From assembly GCF_037892545.1 (NCBI RefSeq), contig NZ_JBBKBG010000021.1, forward strand, positions 1-44,708: a DNA stretch of 44,708 bases, read 5' to 3'. The notes under the pieces were generated by a model. It made no database searches. It was not told the DNA's origin and saw only the letters and a list, made by a program, of their open reading frames with translations. Of this stretch, positions 39,078 through 44,708 are shown one piece after another (positions within the stretch are counted from its first letter, which is position 1; each line of letters starts with the position of its first letter). Made by a program: the position numbers and the translations under genes. This DNA is from Pseudogracilibacillus sp037892545. Its GTDB lineage: Bacteria; Bacillota; Bacilli; Bacillales; Amphibacillaceae.

Positions 39078-39272
39078 AAAGGAGATAGTATTACTTTCTC
39101 TACACCCACAATTGAAGGTACAGTTTTACGAAGAAACAAGCTAGATGGACAAGGAAAGCATCCATGGAAAGCTGAAGTGAGCGAAGGTGATGATGGGGTA
39201 AACCAAGAAATTATCACCGGTTGGTATAGCGAAGTGTATGAACCAGTATTTGCTGCGGGAACTGAAGGATAA
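39078..39272 (+). pseudogene. Major tail protein, 3' part
   Basis: The frame KGDSITFSTPTIEGTV continues to LDGQGKHPWKAEVSEGDDGV and ends EPVFAAGTEG, the C-terminal part of phi13-type major tail proteins. Together with the 134-residue 5' part it gives 198 residues, the usual length. No start codon or ribosome binding site precedes it, so it cannot be expressed as it stands. The codon phase matches the 5' part (NLAT then KGDS), so removal of the segment would restore the gene. Confidence 0.9.
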
Positions 39273-39285
39273 GGAGCGATCAATT

Positions 39286-39669
39286 ATGACGAGTGAAAGA
39301 AGTGCTAAGATTACGATTGGTGGTTTGGAATATGAATTAATCTTAACAACCAAAGCAACAAAGGAAATTGCAAAAAGGTATGGTGGCCTTGAAGATTTAG
39401 GTGAGAAGTTAATGAAAGCTGAAAATTTTGAAATGGCTTTAGACGAGATTGTCTGGTTAATTACCCTGCTTGCCAATCAAAGTATCTATATCCATAATCG
39501 ATTAAATGAAGAAAAGAAAGAGTTGTTAATGGAAGATGATGTGGAACTGTTAACATCACCTGTTGAAATGGCAACTTTTAAAGATGCTATTATGGAAGCA
39601 ATGTTTAAAGGAACAAAACGACATATCGAATCGGAGGAAACCGATACAAAAAACGAAGTGGTCGAGTAA
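39286..39669 (+). CDS. Tail assembly chaperone (gpG-like)
   Basis: A 127-residue tail chaperone: SERSAKITIGGLEYELILTT, KEIAKRYGGLEDLGEKLMKA, ending in an acidic stretch before NEVVE. It lies between the major tail and tape measure genes as in most siphoviruses. The ATG at 39286 follows AAGGAG. Near its end it carries the slippery heptamer A AAA AAC that allows a -1 frameshift into the next frame. Confidence 0.88.
   Translation: MTSERSAKITIGGLEYELILTTKATKEIAKRYGGLEDLGEKLMKAENFEMALDEIVWLITLLANQSIYIHNRLNEEKKELLMEDDVELLTSPVEMATFKDAIMEAMFKGTKRHIESEETDTKNEVVE
39648..39654 (+). promoter_or_regulatory. Slippery site for -1 programmed frameshift (A AAA AAC)
   Basis: The heptamer is in frame with the chaperone (codons ACA AAA AAC). 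A -1 slip continues in an open frame from 39654 to a stop at 39855. Such shifts are conserved between the G and GT tail chaperones of many siphoviruses. Confidence 0.8.
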
Positions 39670-39857
39670 ACGATGAAGAAATGTTTGCTCGACTTATTTA
39701 TTATGGCGTGACACAGCTGAAAAGGACTGAACAGGAAGTTTGGTTGATGCCTATCGGTCATTTACTTGATCAATGGGAAATCCACAAACAATTCTCAGGT
39801 CTCACAAAACCTAAAAATGAACTATCGATTGATGATGTTATTCCGTTAGGTATTTAA
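39654..39857 (+). CDS. Tail assembly chaperone, T extension made by -1 frameshift
   Basis: After the slip the -1 frame reads RSGRVNDEEMFARLIYYGVT and QLKRTEQEVWLMPIGHLLDQ, ending in DDVIPLGI. The content is protein-like, about 67 residues, and the frame lacks its own ribosome binding site, so it is expressed as the GT fusion with residues 1-123 of the chaperone. Low-level GT protein guides tape measure and tail tube assembly in lambda-like systems. Confidence 0.8.
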   Translation, partial: RSGRVNDEEMFARLIYYGVTQLKRTEQEVWLMPIGHLLDQWEIHKQFSGLTKPKNELSIDDVIPLGI

Positions 39858-39859
39858 AA

Positions 39860-39892
39860 ATTCTGATACAATAGTATTCAGAATATCTGAAT
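39860..39892 (+). promoter_or_regulatory. Promoter and operator of the GIY-YIG gene
   Basis: A TACAAT -10 (39867-39872) is followed by a perfect palindrome ATTCAGA-ATA-TCTGAAT (39876-39892) over the probable start site, and a further ATTCTGA half-site overlaps upstream at 39860-39866. This looks like a repressor site controlling a separately transcribed gene. No clear -35 was found. Confidence 0.6.
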
Positions 39893-39907
39893 GTGGGGGA
39901 ATATTGA

Positions 39908-40363
39908 ATGGAACTAATCAACGAGATTGATTCATTAATACAGGATGTGAGTAAAACGATAGGTAAACCTATTGTAGTAGAAGGATATGAAATTATTGAT
40001 AGAGGTTTACCACATAAACCAAAATCGCTTCCTATTGGAATGATGGGAGTATATGCATTTTGGTATAATGACAGATTTTTAAAAATAGGCAAAGCAGGCT
40101 CTAAGAGTGGTCCTAGATTCTTAAGTCAACATTACAATCCGAAATCAGCCCAAAGCACGTTAGCCGCATCAATATTAAGGGATCCGGATATGTTGCAATT
40201 TGGTATAACTGAGGAAAACGTTGGTGTGTGGATAAAAGAGAATTGCAGAAGGATTGACATTTTAGTGAATGTTGAGCTTGGCATATTTACATTGGGCTTG
40301 ATTGAAGCGGTACTTCATTACAAATATGAACCAAAGTACGAAGGCTTTGCAACACAGCGTTAA
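39908..40363 (+). CDS. GIY-YIG-like nuclease, accessory (moron) gene
   Basis: A 151-residue protein. The core GVYAFWYNDRFLKIGKAGSK (residues 47-66) fits the GIY-(n)-YIG signature, with an Arg/His-containing helix (RFLSQHYNPKS) and a late glutamate in LIEAVLHYKYEPKYEG (Glu133) in the position of the catalytic acid. It could nick or cut DNA; a homing-type or anti-competitor role is possible. It sits between the tail chaperone and tape measure genes with its own promoter, operator and terminator, so it is an independent cassette. The family call rests on the signature and is moderate. Confidence 0.65.
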   Translation: MELINEIDSLIQDVSKTIGKPIVVEGYEIIDRGLPHKPKSLPIGMMGVYAFWYNDRFLKIGKAGSKSGPRFLSQHYNPKSAQSTLAASILRDPDMLQFGITEENVGVWIKENCRRIDILVNVELGIFTLGLIEAVLHYKYEPKYEGFATQR

Positions 40364-40382
40364 TATAAGGACATGGATTTGA

Positions 40383-40409
40383 GAGCAATCAATAGATTGT
40401 TCTTTTTTT
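40383..40409 (+). terminator. Terminator after the GIY-YIG gene
   Basis: GAGCAATC (40383-40390) and GATTGTTC (40395-40402) pair around AATA with one G-U, followed by seven T. It lies 17 bases after the stop codon and closes the cassette. Confidence 0.85.
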
Positions 40410-40436
40410 ATATCTATTTTAGGAGGAGGTGGCAGT

Positions 40437-43058
40437 ATGGCAGACAATTTTGGTCTTAAAATTGGTGTTGAAGGGGAACGAGAATTTAAGAAATCTCTAC
40501 GGGAAATTAACCAAAGTTTCAGAGTGCTAGGTTCTGAAATGAAATTAGTGACATCAGAATTTGATAGAAATGATAAATCGATTAAAGCTATAACAGCGAG
40601 AAATGCAGTATTAAATAAAGAGATTGATGCACAAAAGGAAAAAGTATCAACACTAGAAAAGGCTCTTGCCAATGCTGCTGAATCCTTTGGAGAAAATGAT
40701 AGAAGAACATTGTCATGGCAAACTCAGTTAAATAATGCGAATGCCGAATTAAATAATTTAGAACGTGAACTGAAGGACTCACAAGAGGAAGTAAAGAAGC
40801 TTAACCGAGAAAAAGTTGAAAAACTTGTGAATGGTTTAAAAACAGCGGGTGAAATTGCGGGTAAAGTATTGGTAGCAGGCTTAAAAGCAGCCGCCGCAGC
40901 AATGGCTGCAATTGGGACTGGAGCGGTTGCATCAGGTAAGTTTATAAAGGACTCTTTAAATGTATATGGCGAATATGAAGATGCCATGAAGCAAGTTCAA
41001 GCAACAATGGGACTTACAGGAGAAGAAGGGGAAGAAGCCTTTAATAAATTATCTCAAGCAGCAAAAGATGCGGGAGCAACTACACGTTTCTCAGCATCAG
41101 AATCAGCTGAAGCATTAAATTATCTTGCTTTAGCGGGATATGATACAGAACAGGCGATAGGAGCACTTCCAGGTGTGCTTACACTTGCTGCCGCGGGTGA
41201 TATGGATTTAGCAAGAGCATCTGATTTGGTTACAGACTCCATGGCTGCTTTAGGCCTTGAAATCGCTGATATGGACATGTACATGGACAAAATGGCGAAG
41301 ACGTCACAAAAGTCAAACACAGATGTACAGCAATTAGGTGAAGGAATACTTGTTGCGGGAGCGACAATGAAAAATGCTGGGCAAGATTTAGATACTTTGA
41401 ATGTGATGTTGGGAGTCCTAGCGAACCGCGGGATAAAAGGCGCAGAAGGTGGAACGAAACTTAGAAACATCATTATGTCTTTAACATCTCCCACTTCAGC
41501 TGCTGCAAAAGAATTAGAAAGTCTAGGCATAAGCGTTACTGATTCATCAGGGAATATTCGAGATATGAACGATATATTCACAGATTTAAATAAAGAACTT
41601 GATGGATTGTCAGAAGCGGATAAAATGAACGCCTTAAGTAATATTTTCAATAAACAAGACTTAGCGGGTGTGAATGCATTACTATCTGGGACTGGCGATG
41701 AGATGAATAACCTTTATAAGGAACTTGAAAATGCTGATGGTGCTGCGCAGCAAATGTCAGACACGATGGAAAGTGGACTAGCGGGTTCTGTACGAAGTTT
41801 AAAATCAGCCTATGAAGGACTACAAATCGTTATCGGAGAACAGTTTGCAGAAATGGCCCAAGGGGCAGTTGGTGATGTGACAGAATTAGTTCGAGATATA
41901 ACTGAAATATTAAATGATGGATTTCAAGAAGGTGATATTACCGCTATAGGAGAGAGAATATCATCTTTTTTAATTCAAGGAATTAATCGAATTACAGAGT
42001 ATATCCCGGGTGCCATTGATATGATAGCCACAATGCTAACAGAGCTGGTGAATGTATTGGTAGAACTTTTGCCTACTTTACTGCCACCTTTATTAGAAGG
42101 TGCGATTGCTTTATTAACAGGAATTATTGAAGCGATTGTAGGGAATATCGAGCCGTTAGTTGAAATGGTCGTATATTTAGTAACAACTGTTGCGGAGTTT
42201 ATCATTGAAAATTTACCTATTTTAATTGAAGCGGCTATTCAAATTGTTATCGCATTAGCGAACGGAATAGCAGATGCCTTACCGCAGCTAATTCCAGCGG
42301 TTATAGATGCAATCATTTTAATTGTAGATACGTTAATCAATAATTTAGGGCAAATATTAAATGCCGCTCTACGAATTATCATGGCATTAGCTGAGGGTAT
42401 TGTTGCGGCATTACCCAGATTGATTGCAGCCTTACCACAAATTTTAAATTCCATTATTAACTTTATTACCTCAAACTTACCGATGATTATCGATATGGGG
42501 ATCCGTATCATTTTGCAATTAGTAGTAGGCATAATTAAAGCTATACCTTCCCTGGTCGCTGCTTTACCACAAATTGTGATGGCATTAATTACGGGAATAG
42601 GAAAAGCAGCAATTGCAATTGTCGAAATCGGTCGAAATATTGTACGTGGTCTTTGGGATGGAATTGCCTCCATGGTTACTTGGATCAAAGATAAAATCAG
42701 TAATTTTGTAGGTGGAATTGTAAGTGGAGTAAAAGGTTTACTTGGTATTAAATCTCCATCAACTGTATTTGCTGGTATTGGTGATGATATGGCTCAAGGT
42801 TTAGGGGTTGGTTTTGATAAAGCAATGAGTCAAGTATCTGAAGATATTCAAGATGCTGTTCCGACAGATTTCGACATCCAATCCAATGTGAATGTGGGTA
42901 CAAATGGTATTGCAACAAGTCAAGATGGATATGGATCATTAATTACGATCCAACAAATGATTGTAAGAAGCGAAGATGATATTAGAAAAGTTTCTCAAGA
43001 GTTGTATAACTTAATTCAAACAGGGTCTCGAGCACAAGGAAGGTTCGTGCCTAGTTAG
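40437..43058 (+). CDS. Phage tail tape measure protein
   Basis: An 873-residue tape measure protein that sets tail length. The N-terminal third is coiled coil (about 1-125, EFKKSLREINQSFRVLGSEM onward). A TMP core domain follows at about 180-440 (AQATMGLTGEEGEEAFNKLS-like text, ATTRFSASESAEALNYLALA and KGAEGGTKLRNIIMSLTSPT), then a long hydrophobic helical region (about 510-740, rich in LPTLLPPLLEGAIALLTG-like repeats) and a C-terminal GIKSPSTVFAGIGDDMAQGL. The ATG follows GGAGGAGG. Full length. Confidence 0.95.
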   Translation: MADNFGLKIGVEGEREFKKSLREINQSFRVLGSEMKLVTSEFDRNDKSIKAITARNAVLNKEIDAQKEKVSTLEKALANAAESFGENDRRTLSWQTQLNNANAELNNLERELKDSQEEVKKLNREKVEKLVNGLKTAGEIAGKVLVAGLKAAAAAMAAIGTGAVASGKFIKDSLNVYGEYEDAMKQVQATMGLTGEEGEEAFNKLSQAAKDAGATTRFSASESAEALNYLALAGYDTEQAIGALPGVLTLAAAGDMDLARASDLVTDSMAALGLEIADMDMYMDKMAKTSQKSNTDVQQLGEGILVAGATMKNAGQDLDTLNVMLGVLANRGIKGAEGGTKLRNIIMSLTSPTSAAAKELESLGISVTDSSGNIRDMNDIFTDLNKELDGLSEADKMNALSNIFNKQDLAGVNALLSGTGDEMNNLYKELENADGAAQQMSDTMESGLAGSVRSLKSAYEGLQIVIGEQFAEMAQGAVGDVTELVRDITEILNDGFQEGDITAIGERISSFLIQGINRITEYIPGAIDMIATMLTELVNVLVELLPTLLPPLLEGAIALLTGIIEAIVGNIEPLVEMVVYLVTTVAEFIIENLPILIEAAIQIVIALANGIADALPQLIPAVIDAIILIVDTLINNLGQILNAALRIIMALAEGIVAALPRLIAALPQILNSIINFITSNLPMIIDMGIRIILQLVVGIIKAIPSLVAALPQIVMALITGIGKAAIAIVEIGRNIVRGLWDGIASMVTWIKDKISNFVGGIVSGVKGLLGIKSPSTVFAGIGDDMAQGLGVGFDKAMSQVSEDIQDAVPTDFDIQSNVNVGTNGIATSQDGYGSLITIQQMIVRSEDDIRKVSQELYNLIQTGSRAQGRFVPS

Positions 43059-43073
43059 AAAGGAGTGGGATAA

Positions 43074-43847
43074 TTGGGGTTTACGTTTGATGGGGTTCAT
43101 TCAAAAAACATGAAAATCACCGCAAGAATTGTTAATTGGCAGGTTTCACCCGCTCCTAGAAATGCGTTTGAAGTTATACCTGGTCGAATGGGAATCGCTG
43201 ATTTAGGTTCGGATACATCAGAAAAGTATATTAGAGTTATTTGTAATATATTCCCACAACATTCATTCACTGAGGTGATTCATCTATTAGATGACGTGGC
43301 TGAGTGGTTGAATCCGAATTTGGGATTAAAACAATTAGTACTTGATGATATTCCGAACAGGTATTTTATGGCACGTTTAGTGGAAGAGGTGGATTGTGAA
43401 CGAATATTGAGAAGTGCAGGCTCCTTTGAACTTACATTTGTTTGTCCAGATCCTTATGGATATGCGATTACAGATGAGCAATTTACGATTAATTCTACTG
43501 GCAGCCATGTAATTGAAAGGGAGTTAGGCAATATAGAATCTTTCCCAATATATCGAATGAAAGGAAGTATCAGTAGTTCAAGTTCTACATTCTTAACGAT
43601 TACTACAAATGGCGAGAGTTTAAAAATCAATGGACCATTATCATCAAATGAAATATTAATCGTTGATAGTGGATTACTAACTGCAAAAATAACAGATTCA
43701 AGTGGAAATACGGTTCGGAATGGTTTATCTGTTTTAGATGAGTTAAATTTTCCAGTTTTATATCCTGGTAGTAATGAAATAAAAGTAAGTAGTACAGGAG
43801 CAACATTTACGGAACTTCATGTATTAAGTCAGAGTAGATGGAGGTGA
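43074..43847 (+). CDS. Distal tail protein (Dit, Sipho_tail family)
   Basis: A 257-residue Dit-like protein: GFTFDGVHSKNMKITARIVN, then PAPRNAFEVIPGRMGIADLG and FELTFVCPDPYGYAITDEQF. This family forms the hub between tail tube and baseplate. The TTG start follows AAAGGAG 15 bases after the tape measure stop. Length and order agree with the assignment. Confidence 0.92.
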   Translation: MGFTFDGVHSKNMKITARIVNWQVSPAPRNAFEVIPGRMGIADLGSDTSEKYIRVICNIFPQHSFTEVIHLLDDVAEWLNPNLGLKQLVLDDIPNRYFMARLVEEVDCERILRSAGSFELTFVCPDPYGYAITDEQFTINSTGSHVIERELGNIESFPIYRMKGSISSSSSTFLTITTNGESLKINGPLSSNEILIVDSGLLTAKITDSSGNTVRNGLSVLDELNFPVLYPGSNEIKVSSTGATFTELHVLSQSRWR

Positions 43848-43854
43848 TTTTATT

Positions 43855-44708
43855 ATGGCGATTCAATCGGTTGTAACATCTCAAACAGATTTTACTGGTG
43901 AGTTTCCGATTCATGATGAAACAGTTGCATTATGGCGTTTTAACGAATCGCAACCAGATGATAATCACTTAAAAGACAGCAGTATGAATAATCATCATTT
44001 TACTATTTCAAATTGGTCTGGAACATCTGCAAGTTTAATGGCAGGGAAGTTTGGGCGATTTTTCAGGCAGAATATTGTCAATCCAACAAGTGAAAAGACA
44101 TATCTTACCGCTACCAATGATGGTAGCTTTTTTACTGATTTAGGGGTGAAAATTGTAGTTGGTGGCTGGATAAATCCGACAACCTATTCAATTGGTCAAA
44201 CATTTATTCCTATATTTAGTACAAGGAATGGACCTGGACAACCAATTTTCTATATATCTTTATATCAAGGAAGACTACGATTAATGCTTTATAACAACGC
44301 GGGGACATTAATTTATGATACATCCGAGACACCAAGTATAAGTTTTATAAACAATGGTTGGTATTTTATCACAACCATTATTAATAGGACTGATAAAACA
44401 ATTCAAAACTTTATCGGTGACAGGTCGAACGGGGCAACTTGGCAATCACCTGTAAGAAATTATACAGGTATACTGAATGAAGAATGTACCGCTGACATTG
44501 TCGTGGGTATGTTACAAGATACGTATTACTATGCTGGTGGTTTTGATGATTGGTTTTTTGAGAAAGATTCAAAGTTAACAATGGAAGATATACACTTACA
44601 TTTTAAATCTTCTATTCAAGCAAATGGTGCAGATAGTGCATCCCAAGTCGATGCATTAACGGAACCAGGTGCTGTTATTTTAAAGCAAGAAGATAACAAG
44701 TATCCAGG
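43855..44708 (+). CDS. LamG/concanavalin-like tail protein, partial (runs off the window)
   Basis: An open frame from an ATG at 43855 (after GGAGGTG) to the window edge, 284 codons. It begins AIQSVVTSQTDFTGEFPIHD and then shows a LamG-like jelly-roll pattern: VALWRFNESQPDDNHLKDSS, GGWINPTTYSIGQTFIPIF, FINNGWYFITTIINRT and GGFDDWFFEKDSKLTMEDI. Such domains bind carbohydrates, so this is probably an adhesin or receptor-binding component of the tail tip. The order (after Dit) fits. The C-terminus is not available. Confidence 0.85.
   Translation, partial: MAIQSVVTSQTDFTGEFPIHDETVALWRFNESQPDDNHLKDSSMNNHHFTISNWSGTSASLMAGKFGRFFRQNIVNPTSEKTYLTATNDGSFFTDLGVKIVVGGWINPTTYSIGQTFIPIFSTRNGPGQPIFYISLYQGRLRLMLYNNAGTLIYDTSETPSISFINNGWYFITTIINRTDKTIQNFIGDRSNGATWQSPVRNYTGILNEECTADIVVGMLQDTYYYAGGFDDWFFEKDSKLTMEDIHLHFKSSIQANGADSASQVDALTEPGAVILKQEDNKYP

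Noticed and set aside
38408..39283. 291-residue minus-strand ORF as a complete permease
   Set aside because: Its first 65 residues or so are the antisense of the tail protein C-terminus; only the part up to about 39077 is permease.
41975..42688. Long minus-strand ORFs inside the tape measure gene
   Set aside because: They mirror the hydrophobic repeat region of the tape measure protein, with no ribosome binding site and low-complexity content.

Overview
The window comes from a low-GC Gram-positive, most likely a Bacillales (Bacillaceae/Caryophanaceae-type) genome. Coding is AT-rich with strong AGGAGG ribosome binding sites and frequent TTG/GTG starts. It opens with a chromosomal gene, the 23S rRNA uracil methyltransferase rlmD (rlmCD/yefA type), behind the end of an ISL3-like insertion sequence. 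The rest is almost entirely one large siphovirus-type prophage that runs off the right edge. No integrase, repressor, holin or endolysin lies inside the window. The position suggests integration at the 3' end of rlmD, a site used by resistance-carrying streptococcal prophages of the phi-m46.1 kind (recalled knowledge).

Layout. 1-1641: IS end and rlmD. 1906-8897: a defence island. A small HTH regulator and two tandem C5-cytosine methyltransferases lie on the plus strand. Convergent to them is a minus-strand row that encodes an ABC-three-component (ABC-3C) system (C-terminal-domain/effector protein, middle component, DUF3732 SMC-like ATPase) followed by a PLD-type (NgoFVII/BfiI-like) restriction endonuclease. 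9156-19750: early phage module with a sigma-like factor, DUF2800 nuclease, DUF2815 ssDNA-binding protein, family A DNA polymerase, BRO/KilAC antirepressor, VapE-type primase-helicase, an iteron-like GGAAC cluster that may be the origin, VRR-NUC nuclease, SNF2 helicase and a late-gene sigma-like regulator. 19867-27387: HNH nuclease and small terminase, then a phage SAM synthetase, a ParB-methyltransferase fusion, a C5 methyltransferase, and an amidoligase/gamma-glutamylcyclotransferase cassette. 27446-28439: an erm gene on the opposite strand with a complete ErmC-type translational attenuator and two leader peptides. 28630-44708: packaging, head, connector and tail genes up to a LamG-type tail protein cut by the window edge.

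The late region is broken in one place. The major tail protein gene is split at codon 134 by about 3.6 kb of apparently chromosomal DNA. That DNA carries a truncated BCCT transporter, a DfrG-like dihydrofolate reductase, an acetyltransferase remnant, a small membrane protein, a dispersed Bacillaceae-type repeat and two sugar ABC permeases, one of them truncated. Both end genes of the insert are cut at the junctions and the two tail-gene halves join in frame on paper to a normal-length protein of about 198 residues. This is either a real illegitimate insertion that would disable tail assembly or an assembly chimera.

The most interesting points are the composite R-M plus ABC-3C island, the prophage-borne inducible erm, the split tail gene, a repeated 47-bp element that precedes two genes sharing a C-terminal module, and several structured leader RNAs. 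All calls were made by reading the sequence; no database search was run.
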